From Lachnospiraceae bacterium AM93-12TA (GTDB lineage Bacteria; Bacillota; Clostridia; Lachnospirales; Lachnospiraceae), in contig JAQERH010000007.1 in NCBI GenBank assembly GCA_027698105.1, forward strand, positions 1 to 64,000: a stretch of DNA of 64,000 nt, read 5' to 3'. The notes under the pieces were generated by a model. The model saw nothing but the letters and a program-made list of their open reading frames with translations. It was not told the DNA's origin and did no database searches. Shown here piece by piece: positions 27,901 to 40,031 of the stretch; the stretch's first letter is position 1, and every line of letters begins with the position of its first letter. A program made the position numbers and the translations under genes.

Positions 27901-30900
27901 AAGCCATATCCATATTGATATTTTTAAATACAGCTGTGTGGAGTTCTCCGTTTTCATCTCTCCACTGTCCGTCAATGGTTCCGTAGAAAGCCCGGCTGAG
28001 ACGGTACTGGGTCTTGAAATCAGAAGGCTGCAGGTTTCCGAAATCGAATACCTCTGCCTTCAGACGGTAGTTTCCGTAGACATCTGCCTGGCTGGAGCAG
28101 ACCTTGTCTCTCCAGTCCGCTATGGTCCGGATATCCCGGTAAAACTCAATTCCCACCTCCATCTTTTCCTGGCTCTTATCTTCCACGTCGAAGTTAGTGC
28201 TGTCATTTCCCGCAATACCGGCTGTAAACTTATTAACATAATATTTGGAGCGGAAATGCTCCGGCTGAGAGATCCGCACATCTGCATAATATATACCTGC
28301 CTCGTCCGTTCCCTGGCCTGTGATTTCTGTCTGGGCTGCCGGAGCCAGATAGGTGCGGACACCTGATTCCATGTTCATGACAGCCATCTCTAACGCCTTG
28401 ACTTCCAGACGGTTTCTGTTGTCAAAATAGAACCGAACCATGGCGTAGTCCTCTGTCTGTTCCCTCACCTCGCTGGATAAAAGCTTGATCGAGGCGCTCT
28501 GGCGGGACGGCAGAAAAGCTACTGGCTGCTTTCCATCCATACAGGGCGGCATCTGAAGCTGCGGGTAAAGTCCGTCTAATACCATATCTGTAAGGAACCG
28601 TCCGTCCTCATTGACAGCCTGATCCATCCACTCCTGATCCCAGAGGGACATATTGGTCACCCGGTTATTGTAATTGTTCTTATAATGGGTTCCTGAGAAG
28701 GACTTTGTCTCCACATAGCTGATATTTTTCACATGGTTGACACTTCCCACATTTCCCACTGCCGGGCCTGTCTTGTCGCTGGGAAGCCCGTTCTGCATGG
28801 TCATGCCCACGCTGAATACGTTCCTGAATTCTCCATTGGCCTCCCCTGCCACCAGACCCTGGTTTCCGAAGTCCTTGGTTCCAGGATCCTCCAGCTCAGC
28901 CACTGCGTACAGATTTTTCACCACGCCTCCGTTGTGGACGCCTATCAGGCCAGCCCTGTGATTGTGGCCTCCCTGGCCGGATACGTTCATATCCATGGTA
29001 ATCCGGCTCTGGCCGTCGCTCACCAGATAGCCGTTTGAAATCTGTCCATAGTTAGCGTAGGCTGCCAGACCGCTGGTGGCTTTTGTATAGACGTTTCCTG
29101 TCATCTGGATAGCAAAATTATCCAGCGTTCCGTAATTGTAAAGGCAGATTCCTCCCCAGGCAGTATTGTCCTTTCCATTGTCCACACTGGTTTTTAAAAC
29201 GATATTTTCCATAACGCCCCGATTGTTGGTGACAATCAGTCCACAATTGTTGATACCTGTCATCTCCTTGGTTACCTGAATATCAGCTACCAGATTTTTC
29301 ACCCTGGCCTGCTCCATGAGCTGGGTAAACAGGGTTCTCCTGTTTTTCATGGTGATCTGGTGTCCCTGGAAATCCATGGTTCCATAGAAATTTCCAATTA
29401 CATTGTCTGCAGTCTTTACCTCAATATCCCGCACCACCACAAAATCATCGATTGGATTGTATCTGGCAGCCCGCAGTCCGGCCTCAGACTTAATTACCTT
29501 TGACGTGCTGGCCGTATTCAGGGAAACAGAAGAGAGCACAATCCTGTTTCCTCCCAGCTCTACCGTCTGACGGATTTCATACTGGCAGTCCGGCTCCGCC
29601 TTCTCCAGATACACAATATCATCAAACTTCCTGCTCTCCGGATCGATCTGATATTCTTCTGTCCAGCTCTCTGTCTCTCCTTCCATATCTGTCTTTTCGA
29701 TCTCTAAGGTAAAGAACGGATCCTCGCCCAGATTCCGCTCTGAATCAGACAATGTCATATGAATGCCGATATTTAAGCTGTCAAGGTTCAGCAGAGGTGT
29801 TATCTGGCGAAGCACTGGTTTCGTTGTATAATTTTCTCCAAAGTTTACGTTAGCTCTGATATAGGCTCCGTTATCCGGTATCTTCAGATAGTTCGTACCT
29901 GTCACATAGCCTAAAAACGTCTTATCTGCGTCATAGACCAGAATACCGGATATGCCGCTGAGATAGTAAACAGAGGACGCCTTTACAGGTGTGTAACCGC
30001 AGTACTGGTAATAGTTGTAGCTCTGCTTCACATACCTGTTCTGCTCGCTTAAATACATACCTGAGTTCCACTTAATGCCGGGATTCTCCTTGCTGTCCAA
30101 CAGATTTTCTCCAAACAGGCTGTCAGCTCTTTTGCCCAGATAGATCCTGTCTTTGCAGTCCTTGTGCATATTGACACGCATATATCTGGCATTATCTGGC
30201 ACATAAGCTGTTCCACACACAGCATTTGGATCTGTGTATGAGATATATTTCTTATCCACATCATAAAAATGAATACGCACATACCGCCAGTCCGTAGCTC
30301 CCTTTATAGAAGCATCCAGTCTGATCATCCCCGTTCCCGGCTCTACTGCTATATAGTCGGTGGAAGCTGCGTTTTCAAGCTTCTGCTCCTTATCTGCATT
30401 GACAGTGATACCCTCTGTAATTTTGGCCTTTTTCATCAGGTTGGACACAGAATCCGGCTCTGTAAACAGAAGCCTGGAGACATAGGCCGTGGCAGAATTA
30501 CTGACGCTGCAGTAAACACGGATATACCGGACTCCTTCTCTTGTTTTATAATAGCTTCCCGGCGCCCCGCTGAGTGACGGCGTATTCACAGCTTCTATCG
30601 GCTTTTTTTCGCTGTCATACTGGAACAGTGTTACATATGTGCCGCCTCCCAGCATATATACAGTATCTTCCTCCACCTCGATATAATCTGATACCAGGTT
30701 AGATACACTGTGAAATACTCCGTTAGCATTGATGGCATAGTCCAGCTCGCCCTTATTAATATCAAACAGGTTAATGCTTTCGATAGAGTATCCGTCCTTA
30801 GGATCCTCTGTCTCGTAGCCGTTTTCCATGCTGTCCAGCTTCATCGTACCGTAGAGCAGGTTCTGGGCGCGGAAAGACATCTGTCCCAGAAGCTTCTGCA

Positions 30901-33844
30901 GCATTTTGCTGCTGTTGGTATAGCCCTCGTTATACTCTGCCGCTACTATCTCCAGCCTGTAGTTGGTATTTTCCTCCAGATTCTGGAAGGTAATGCTGTC
31001 CATGGCATTTAATTCTTCCACTGTCATGGTCCGCACCTCCAGAAGAGAGGCATTGTAGTCATTTCTCAGACGCAGCACCAGCTTTCCTCCCAGAACAGCT
31101 CCGTCGGGATCATCTACTCTCAGTTTATAAAAGGTGGCAGCGCTGCCGTTGATGTAGGACATGTCATAATCGACTGCTGCCGGCTGCTTTAAGGTTTTAA
31201 AGGCGGTCTGATAATACCGTCCTGTCACATCCTCCTCCACTGCTGATCCGTCGCTGCTGCCCCGCACCGCCTTTGCCCGCACGCGGGCCTGGAAATCAGT
31301 AGCTGAGGCCAGACAGCCCTCTCCGAAATTCACTTTCAGGGTTCCGTTTGTCAAAAGAGCGTCCCAGACGCTTTTTCCTTCCCCGCTGTCTGCCGGAAGG
31401 GACACTGTGACAGCCGGAGAATAGGAAGGACTCTCCACCGCCGATGACGGAGTGGCCAGAACAAACTCATCGCCCGGCTTCATCGTCTTCTGTTCCAGCG
31501 TTTCCCTCTCAAGCTCCATGGAAAAGGCCGGGCTTTCTGCCTTAGATGTATGTAAGGAAACATCAAGGCGGGAAATAAACGGATACAGGGCCTTTGGAAT
31601 CTCTGACCGAATCCTTGACTCTACCTCAGCCGAGCTGTTTGTAATGTGGTCCGCTTCCAGGTGGAAATTCACAGTTCCAAGACCGGTGAGAGAACCTGTG
31701 GTTACCGGCAGCTTTCCCATCACTTCTTTCTCATGGATCTGGCCGTCTTCTACGTCAAAGCTTCCCTTTACCCATACGGTGTAAACAGTGTTGGGGAGAA
31801 GGCTTGTAAATACCAGATCCGCCTCGTCTCTGTTTTTCAGTTCGTAGCGGATAAATTCCTCATTCTCTCCCTCCAGCTTAAAGGGCACCGGCGTCTCCGG
31901 CATATCCTCATAGGTCACATAGAGATAAGGTTTCTCGCTGTACTCTGCCCGATCTGGATTCTGAATCTCCACATGAAGAGCCGTTTTGTCAATGGTACTC
32001 TTGTGATCCACCCATAACGCGGCCTTCGGCGCCTCCTTGCAGGTCCGGGCCTGTCCCCGTACCATGCTCTCCTCCTCCACTGGAAGGCGGTTGCCGTAGC
32101 GGTCATACAGCGTAATCTTATAATTGTACCAGCTGTCAGAATCCAGAATATCCGGTGTTTTCCATACAATGGATTCTCCCCGTTTCAGCTGATTCATCTG
32201 GAGCGTTCCCATCAATGTGGAAGGCGCATTCCAGTCTGGCATTCCCTTCTTCTCAAAATTCATCTGCACTGCCGCAATGTAAGGAACTGCGCTCAGAGCT
32301 CCCTCTGCGTCAGAGGAGGATGCCCTCTTCTGAGTTTCTGACAGGATCTGGAAATCCCTGACAAAAATTGCATAAGGCTCCACATTTACAGTGTCCTCTT
32401 TCTGGGAAATCTCCATGGCATCCAGCGCGCTGACCGGAAGAGTCTTTCCGCAGGCAGTTCTTTCTAAGAAAATCTCTCTCTGCTTTCCCTGCTGTGGATG
32501 ACGGTAGTCAAAGTAACCTTCCACCTCATAGTTTGTATCAGGCTCCATCGGCTCAATGGCAATTTCTCCCGGCGTGTAGAACATTTTCCGGTAGGCAGCA
32601 CGGGTCTCCCCCTCCCTGTAGAACACTAAACGCACTCCCTTAATCATGGAGTTGGATGGATCCTGGATCGAAAGCTGTGCCTTAGCGCTGTACACACTGA
32701 ACACAAAGTCCTTTACAGACGCAGACGGCTTCTCAAACGGGAACTCTCCCCCGTCTTCTCCGCCCGGAATATCGCCCTCTCCGCTGTCTCCGGATCCACT
32801 GCCCCCGGATCCGTCCCCATCCGGGTGCTCCGGTAAGCCTGGCTTTTCTCCCTCTCCGTCCTCATCTCCGGAACCGTTTAAAGAGTCTTCATCCTCTGGA
32901 AGATTCGGAAATTTCCACTTGGGATCATCTCCCGGAACAGGCGGGTGCTCAGGCAGGGTGCTATCCGGCTGGCCTGACGCATATTCAGCCCCTCCCTCGG
33001 ATTCCTCGCCGGGCTGGCTCTCCTCCATCATTTCTTCCGGCAGCGTCTGTCCGTCTTCTACAGACAATCCTTCTTCCGGCAGTGTCTCGTTCTCTGCCTC
33101 TGTCTCCTCTGTTTTATCTTCTGTTTCAGCTTCTGTCTCCCTGTTATCCTCTTTTTCCTTTTCATCCCTTTCATCCAGCCCTGTCAGGCGGGCAATCAGT
33201 TCTTCATAAGGCATGGTGACGCTTCCCACTGTCACCTCTGCCTGCATGACATCACGGTACTGGTTATAATGATAACGTCCTTCCTGGAATTCATACCAGG
33301 CAGCTCCCTCTCCAGTCAGATTCATCAGGCTGTTTGGCTGAATGATTTTTTCTCTGGCTCCTGAACGGATCCTCATCTCCTGGACGTTCAAAAACAGGCC
33401 GTCTGGACTTTTCATAAAAATGAACTCGTCCGGATCCGCCTGTTCTCTGTCACGGTTATAGGTGTGTCCGTCAACCACGTACAAACCGTCATATGTATTC
33501 AGAGTGGAAAAATCCGACGCAATCAGCTCTATTTCATCTGAAAAGCTGTAGAGAAAGCTTCCCTCGTTGACATATACCGGGTAGGATACATGAAACGCCT
33601 CATATTCCTTTCCCACAAAATACTTATTTCCCCGGCGGTACAGGGGAGAAGACGCCTCGTATTTTTTAAGCTCCAGATCAGCGGACTCCTCCCCCTGATC
33701 CCAGTTTTTTAAATAGTTCGCCGCCTGTGTATCGTCAATCACGTACATGGCGTCCTGAGTATAGCCCAGCAATTTATAGTTATAAAGCTGGGCAAACATC
33801 AGCACCACTGCGATTACCGCTGCAAAGATACCAGCTTTTTTCAT
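21950..33844 (-). CDS. Giant surface protein, 3964 aa, GLUG-repeat type, membrane-anchored at both ends
   Basis: An N-terminal membrane helix (about 5-25) leads into a membrane-proximal beta domain (about 30-220) like that of the three other anchored proteins of this operon. An acidic Pro/Gly/Ser linker (about 220-380) and FN3-like beta modules (about 385-1010, pattern NTxYxVxVxG) follow. Three tandem modules with a YDxDKxxI motif and a late YIRxN/YMRVN strand lie at about 1015-1350. GLUG-type repeats (GGLVGYQ, GGFVGYT, GGIAGSG) occupy about 1490-1715, 2000-2190 and 2535-3015. Further beta domains, a Glu/Asp/Lys-rich tract (about 3680-3890) and a C-terminal membrane helix with an RRKRR tail complete it. 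It has no LPXTG. The ATG follows GGAGGG. Confidence 0.88.
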   Translation of the reverse strand: MKKAGIFAAVIAVVLMFAQLYNYKLLGYTQDAMYVIDDTQAANYLKNWDQGEESADLELKKYEASSPLYRRGNKYFVGKEYEAFHVSYPVYVNEGSFLYSFSDEIELIASDFSTLNTYDGLYVVDGHTYNRDREQADPDEFIFMKSPDGLFLNVQEMRIRSGAREKIIQPNSLMNLTGEGAAWYEFQEGRYHYNQYRDVMQAEVTVGSVTMPYEELIARLTGLDERDEKEKEDNRETEAETEDKTEETEAENETLPEEGLSVEDGQTLPEEMMEESQPGEESEGGAEYASGQPDSTLPEHPPVPGDDPKWKFPNLPEDEDSLNGSGDEDGEGEKPGLPEHPDGDGSGGSGSGDSGEGDIPGGEDGGEFPFEKPSASVKDFVFSVYSAKAQLSIQDPSNSMIKGVRLVFYREGETRAAYRKMFYTPGEIAIEPMEPDTNYEVEGYFDYRHPQQGKQREIFLERTACGKTLPVSALDAMEISQKEDTVNVEPYAIFVRDFQILSETQKRASSSDAEGALSAVPYIAAVQMNFEKKGMPDWNAPSTLMGTLQMNQLKRGESIVWKTPDILDSDSWYNYKITLYDRYGNRLPVEEESMVRGQARTCKEAPKAALWVDHKSTIDKTALHVEIQNPDRAEYSEKPYLYVTYEDMPETPVPFKLEGENEEFIRYELKNRDEADLVFTSLLPNTVYTVWVKGSFDVEDGQIHEKEVMGKLPVTTGSLTGLGTVNFHLEADHITNSSAEVESRIRSEIPKALYPFISRLDVSLHTSKAESPAFSMELERETLEQKTMKPGDEFVLATPSSAVESPSYSPAVTVSLPADSGEGKSVWDALLTNGTLKVNFGEGCLASATDFQARVRAKAVRGSSDGSAVEEDVTGRYYQTAFKTLKQPAAVDYDMSYINGSAATFYKLRVDDPDGAVLGGKLVLRLRNDYNASLLEVRTMTVEELNAMDSITFQNLEENTNYRLEIVAAEYNEGYTNSSKMLQKLLGQMSFRAQNLLYGTMKLDSMENGYETEDPKDGYSIESINLFDINKGELDYAINANGVFHSVSNLVSDYIEVEEDTVYMLGGGTYVTLFQYDSEKKPIEAVNTPSLSGAPGSYYKTREGVRYIRVYCSVSNSATAYVSRLLFTEPDSVSNLMKKAKITEGITVNADKEQKLENAASTDYIAVEPGTGMIRLDASIKGATDWRYVRIHFYDVDKKYISYTDPNAVCGTAYVPDNARYMRVNMHKDCKDRIYLGKRADSLFGENLLDSKENPGIKWNSGMYLSEQNRYVKQSYNYYQYCGYTPVKASSVYYLSGISGILVYDADKTFLGYVTGTNYLKIPDNGAYIRANVNFGENYTTKPVLRQITPLLNLDSLNIGIHMTLSDSERNLGEDPFFTLEIEKTDMEGETESWTEEYQIDPESRKFDDIVYLEKAEPDCQYEIRQTVELGGNRIVLSSVSLNTASTSKVIKSEAGLRAARYNPIDDFVVVRDIEVKTADNVIGNFYGTMDFQGHQITMKNRRTLFTQLMEQARVKNLVADIQVTKEMTGINNCGLIVTNNRGVMENIVLKTSVDNGKDNTAWGGICLYNYGTLDNFAIQMTGNVYTKATSGLAAYANYGQISNGYLVSDGQSRITMDMNVSGQGGHNHRAGLIGVHNGGVVKNLYAVAELEDPGTKDFGNQGLVAGEANGEFRNVFSVGMTMQNGLPSDKTGPAVGNVGSVNHVKNISYVETKSFSGTHYKNNYNNRVTNMSLWDQEWMDQAVNEDGRFLTDMVLDGLYPQLQMPPCMDGKQPVAFLPSRQSASIKLLSSEVREQTEDYAMVRFYFDNRNRLEVKALEMAVMNMESGVRTYLAPAAQTEITGQGTDEAGIYYADVRISQPEHFRSKYYVNKFTAGIAGNDSTNFDVEDKSQEKMEVGIEFYRDIRTIADWRDKVCSSQADVYGNYRLKAEVFDFGNLQPSDFKTQYRLSRAFYGTIDGQWRDENGELHTAVFKNINMDMAYMIHDLYGAVKNLRVENLRINTSETNADGNIGFIRRVMGGTVDHVEIASSEIHASIKAGLLASESRGGSVIQNSSVKDSRLVTYEPTSNSKAYAGGFFGYAYQTEIKNCYIQGLELDNMKALDNAGVGGFVGYTDTVTIKNCYTEGTIHTGYRYAGGLVGYQASSTAVIENCYSRVNIDAYGSFIGGLIGAFGGQNNYSSFQGNLSLGNLFVHSTSAEGVHRIAGYPADGRYGKNFGYESQMANNKVDPEQVDDAEAVLSAADLGIRDTYFKRLGWKDSDYATSWDYNGAEQGVADGYLPKLRGTDGQILPGQDPIPVGTGDMKLEVDGFAINAQAVEECDKWFGHKRITQAYKLIFGLSYDKTRYRVAEVNEAPNIYIDGMKMNTRVNASDGTVKNGYKAEWPSGQDRQRWEFPFIESELGGNIYCLNVVMQSVEDPDIQITLSASVSPTGGTAVRIGNAKEWNEAMEKYKDTYGNFELTGNIDLREIPEEELVTGIKLNSLTSAGGSFTISGINHEVNGIRDSFISNCLSGISNVRFEDCQWIVPKDKRKTSYENIGLIGMNQGAIRNVTFENITIQSGMGQYTGCIGYNMGIVEDVTVRDVKVSGDHRVGGLAGGTMQPLRRITAEGTLTKDGDSYSSEYLVSGRNTIGGILGSGNLTEDVSAVGIKVLGTNEIAGSGTNISYIGGAVGSGSFVVAGQSTGENKEKESKVADIFVTAENAYPDTPNTIQYLGGVAGSGGQNYIIAENVEVRCSQASYVGGIAGSGYVSYGIVRTAGKDETAPYQIPKTVVEGLEFAGGVAGSGGMGNGVVEGIQVTALKSNAGGVAGINGSGIGTCLADRISVRAPQAAGGLSGEGRSDISSNLVARSRIQSDGPYGGGVCGLTSNIVTGQAGNGVIHTDIQAGVNQETGESFAGGITGKYAYAGNVYGNYTRETSVRAEGDNVGGLFGYAAGGQFRQNFADSSSTVEGRNNVGGFTGLMQGRQTEVPGNYENALFYESYNKNVVKGQDYVGGFVGKYIPGPGNYWFPNPDNFYGLVMMGTVEADKVSGPTATASGARAAGSEKVSSRADLFINTDGGLSWSGKSLRLFTEAQLNGQRAAELYPDMEYLETYKTKALGNNLVEDDKADTEKLASMLFVTSKDLMDVRIYNKKFQEGGMGWAGSWNYQGLGRMDTETEQNSTYKPGVGIRLRKPDGTEQEIPADTQLFVATDMVEADGTVPVLVMPEGAETCTWYRAYGVNINPNVYIKSNVAEFPLAGRGYYFAGVKMADGSTKYSPIVKMDTEPYMPYPSVGSLWSRGAQEGLPKGFGTGLDASEQLWGWKEASENTSASYTYTGYSGTDNEFYGGVVIPESQSGPQTLSLNEAVLSAVTVYPSGADTVNVELGADLAGLTRFTAESGGQILCDTVPEDRVYTLNYDYRSPVTVTLAAGGETQTITVDASNLRRTVMVWGDEYYYTCDGKLMDETGTAVDDEIIHLYGGEALSMDGTVYALQGGDSRKRSEEPWSREQKAKAFWENGELHTFGTFTEVEKEGELFTQEQQMVKKDGRLYALTGGQSLKGMVLDSYNGETYASFLDEKGTLRDAADPIHTPDHFNRKGIAHMSSTLDADAPYVLVRYANGAAKGFNYVTGEELPIENAFSDVSFLEFAAGFADQFFGADGGSLEFADLKELEHQLTLSPITDSQFNEAVNRLEQTEEGKDGAAAGPDDGSGAEGQNGTSSKEGSNQEAGQPGEAVSEETADSGESQAEKEKSGQSEADLNEAGQNQDEEGGNIEPEDGEPENGESEDGKADNGKTETDKPESDRTEAGKNETDMIQSEQDGAGKENADADRTNPDREIQTESGKAEADRAEAGRSEKAEAEKEKQKLESENGEALSADGQKQNKAAGRTVSYAYAFNTKDGSSRLYNTEDLLSAQAGELMDEEEKLELLKAAGLVTEEMYMISSGSEEQSRIGIAAFAAAAAAAVGLAWFLIRRKRRYEE

Positions 33845-34583
33845 TCATTTCCCTCCTGCCTGTCTCTATTTTAATAATTCAAAGGCATCCGGACTGGAGG
33901 ATAAGAGAAAAGATTTCCCGCTGTCCAGATCTGCTATGTCACTGCTCATATTCAAACTGTATTGTTCTCCTTCGGAGACTGCGCGCACGACCTCTTCCCC
34001 GCTGGACACATACTCCGCCTGTTTGTTCTCCTGTGAATAATAATAAAATCCCTTTTTGTTAAACACAGAAATATAGGAGAGAGGGGAAAGCTCCAGATTT
34101 TCTGTTCCCCATGACACAGTCACCGGATCCAGAAACAGATAGGTATTCCTTCCATCGAACAGGTATCCTCCGTTTAACTGGTGCTCCTTCCTGCCTCCTG
34201 TGCGGATACGCGCCACGCCGTCTGAAACAGAAACTCTGGCAAAATGGTTGACTCTCCGAATCAGCCCTGTGTCATAGTTGGAATAAATCATTTTTCTGCT
34301 TAAAACCACGTCGCCGCTCTCCTTGCAGTACACAGGAACACCGGAAAGGAGAAGGGTTCTGGATCCGTTCTGAAGGATAACCTCCTCGTCGGAATCCCTG
34401 TATTTGAGCTTTGTCGTGCCTTTGTACTCCTCCTTCTCTCCCATGATGCTGACCATCACAGGTTCCCGTATCGTCATGCTGTCTTTATTTGCTATGTAGA
34501 TAGCCGTAGCTGCCATCGCCGCCAGAAGAGCTGCCACTACAGCTCCTGTAATCATCTTCTGCTTTCCCTTCAGGCGGGGGCCA

Positions 34584-35398
<815 letters not shown>

Positions 35399-35401
35399 CT
35401 A

Positions 35402-37569
<2,168 letters not shown>

Positions 37570-37580
37570 GGCGTTCCTCC

Positions 37581-38900
37581 CTACTGGGACAGGATCTCAG
37601 TGAACCGGTCTAAGATCTGGCCTTCTGTCAGAGGCGAATATTTGTACTGATTCAGCCCTTCTGAAATCCGTCTGCCTCTTCTGAGCCTGGTCTGCATCTC
37701 CGGACTCATCTCGTCCTCATTGGCCAGCTCGTAGACCTCCTTAGTCTCCAGATAGCTTAAAAGCTCCCGTCGTACCTTGGCTCCCAGCTTTTTCATAGCC
37801 TCTGTCTGCACTGCGCCGCCCAGACGGGATACGGAAAGGCCGTAGTTAATAGCCGGTTTCTGTCCCTTCTGGAAGCTCTTCTCCGAGAGAATGATCTGTC
37901 CGTCCGTGATGGAAATAATGTTAGTGGGAATGTAGGCTGTAATGTCGCCTCCCTTTGTCTCTACAATAGGCAGAATGGTGATGGAACCGCCGTTTTTATG
38001 CTGGCAGCCCTTTTCCAGAAGGCGGGAATGAGTGTAAAAGATATCAGCCGGATATGCCTCACGGCTGGGCGCCTTCCCTGTCAGAAGACTCATCTCCCGG
38101 TGAATGTTGGCATGGCGCTTCAAGTCATCGATTACCACCAGCACGTCCACCCCCTGAAGCATATACTCCTCGGCAATAGACAACGCCACATAGGGAGTCA
38201 GATATAAAACAGGGGCCGGATCGTCGTTAAAGGCTGCTACTATGACCGTGTGCTCCATAGCGCTTCTGCGGTACAGCTGATGATACACGTCCCGCACGTC
38301 CTTTTTCGTCTTTCCAATAGCCGCGTAAATACACAGGGTATCATTGTCATTCTGATTGACAATGGCATCCAGACAGATCTGGGTCTTTCCTGTCTTCTTA
38401 TCTCCCAGAATCAGCTGCCGCTGTCCCCGTCCAATGGGATAAATCAGATCAATTCCTGCAATTCCCGTCTCCATAGGGCGCACCACTGCCCTGCGATCCA
38501 TAATCGGAATCGTAGGCCGCTCCACCGGTATCTGCATCACCCGCTCAAATACAGCGTCCGCCATTCTGTCCCGGCCGAACATGTCGATCACATGGCCAAT
38601 GGAATCCGGGGAATAGAGAGCGCCAAACTGCTCACCTGTGGCCACCGCCTCGTCGCCTACCAGGATGGTCTCCGCTCCCTCTGTCACAGCCGCCACCACG
38701 GAATTTCTCCGGATGGCGCTGATATAGCCAACTGCGTTGCTGCCGATTTTTACCCGTTCCATAAAAGCCGCCTCATCAAGGCCGCTGATCTCCACAATGT
38801 ACTCCTTCACCGAGGTCACCCGGCCTACCTGGTAGATGTTGTTTTCCTGCTGAATTTCCTGAATCTTCCGGGTGATCAGATCCTCCATATATCTGCCCAT
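37581..38900 (-). CDS. F1-like ATPase alpha subunit
   Basis: A 439-aa protein, about 60 residues shorter than housekeeping alpha. It keeps the crown domain, the IPIGRGQRQLILGDKKTGKT segment with the P-loop at 166-173, a YIPTNIISITDGQI stretch and SVSRLGGAVQ with the arginine finger at about 359. The C-terminal helical domain is shortened. Nucleotide binding and the Arg that completes the beta catalytic site are therefore retained. It is followed by gamma after 11 bases. Upstream is a b-delta fusion, matching the b-delta-alpha-gamma-beta-epsilon order of F-type operons. Confidence 0.92.
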   Translation of the reverse strand: MGRYMEDLITRKIQEIQQENNIYQVGRVTSVKEYIVEISGLDEAAFMERVKIGSNAVGYISAIRRNSVVAAVTEGAETILVGDEAVATGEQFGALYSPDSIGHVIDMFGRDRMADAVFERVMQIPVERPTIPIMDRRAVVRPMETGIAGIDLIYPIGRGQRQLILGDKKTGKTQICLDAIVNQNDNDTLCIYAAIGKTKKDVRDVYHQLYRRSAMEHTVIVAAFNDDPAPVLYLTPYVALSIAEEYMLQGVDVLVVIDDLKRHANIHREMSLLTGKAPSREAYPADIFYTHSRLLEKGCQHKNGGSITILPIVETKGGDITAYIPTNIISITDGQIILSEKSFQKGQKPAINYGLSVSRLGGAVQTEAMKKLGAKVRRELLSYLETKEVYELANEDEMSPEMQTRLRRGRRISEGLNQYKYSPLTEGQILDRFTEILSQ

Positions 38901-38964
38901 ACGCTTTTCATTCTCCCTTTTCTATCTAAATCTGGCTCTTTTCGTTTTCATATCCGAACTGCTG

Positions 38965-39747
38965 CTATACGCTGTAGTCATACAGGCGATCCTGATAGAC
39001 AATCTTTACGCCCTCGCAGATGGACGGATCCTTTTCCCAGCAGACATCTTCCCCGCCGTTTCTGCCGCGGTTTCCCCTCTCTGCTGTTTTCGTCTCAGAA
39101 GCTTTTACGGTCAGGCCTCTGTCTGACAGCTTCACCTGTCTGTCCAGCCAGTCTGAAAATCCCAGAACGCCGTTTTTGCCGTCCTCCTGCTCCCATTCCC
39201 GGTAAATTTCTCCATCCTCTCCGGAAAATACTGACTGAAGAACCTCTTTCTGCTGTCTGCCAGGCAGAATGGAAATCCGGTACAGGCTGTCAAAGTCCAG
39301 AAGCTCCCTCATATCCTTCAGAAGCTTCCGGCGCTTTTCCTCAGCGAAGCTCTCCGGCTCCCTGTTCTTTAAGAAAGTCTCTGCCAGATCCTCGCCGGAA
39401 ACGTCAAAGGCTGCCTTTACCTTTCCATACATCTTCGCAAAATGCCTGTCCTGGAAAGCTGCCGGAACAGACGGAGAACCCTGAAAGGCCGGACCGGCCG
39501 CCGCCTTCACAGGGGCCAGAGCTCTCTGTTTTTCCTGGATCCGGGCCAGAAGCTCTTTTTCTTTGCTTTCAAGCTCCTGAAGCCGACGGCTTTTCTCCTC
39601 CAGCATCTCGTCATATGCGCCGAACAGACGGCCTGCATCCTTTTCAATCTGCCTGCCAGTAGCGCCTGTCATCTGACGAAGCACAATCACCATGAACACG
39701 TTCATCACCAGCAGTACGGCCAGTACGGCCAAAAAAATGTACACCAT
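38965..39747 (-). CDS. b-delta fusion stator-like subunit
   Basis: A 260-aa protein. One N-terminal membrane helix (2-24) and a charged coiled coil (about 28-85) resemble F-type subunit b. A helical middle follows (about 100-200). The C-terminal segment DPSICEGVKIVYQDRLYDYS matches the end of F1 delta (DPxxxGGxxxxxxDxxxDxS). It takes the place of both atpF and atpH, between c and alpha. b-delta fusions are known from mycobacteria. The C-terminus ends sooner after the DYS motif than ordinary delta does. Confidence 0.75.
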   Translation of the reverse strand: MVYIFLAVLAVLLVMNVFMVIVLRQMTGATGRQIEKDAGRLFGAYDEMLEEKSRRLQELESKEKELLARIQEKQRALAPVKAAAGPAFQGSPSVPAAFQDRHFAKMYGKVKAAFDVSGEDLAETFLKNREPESFAEEKRRKLLKDMRELLDFDSLYRISILPGRQQKEVLQSVFSGEDGEIYREWEQEDGKNGVLGFSDWLDRQVKLSDRGLTVKASETKTAERGNRGRNGGEDVCWEKDPSICEGVKIVYQDRLYDYSV

Positions 39748-39773
39748 ACCTAACCCTCTATCTGTCTCTCAAG

Positions 39774-40031
<258 letters not shown>

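Noticed and set aside
26864-28366. A 500-codon open frame on the plus strand inside the 3964-aa gene
   Set aside because: It is antisense to a gene with clear domains, has no ribosome site or family pattern, and arises from codon bias; similar long antisense frames at 20766-21866 and 38250-39662 are dismissed for the same reason.
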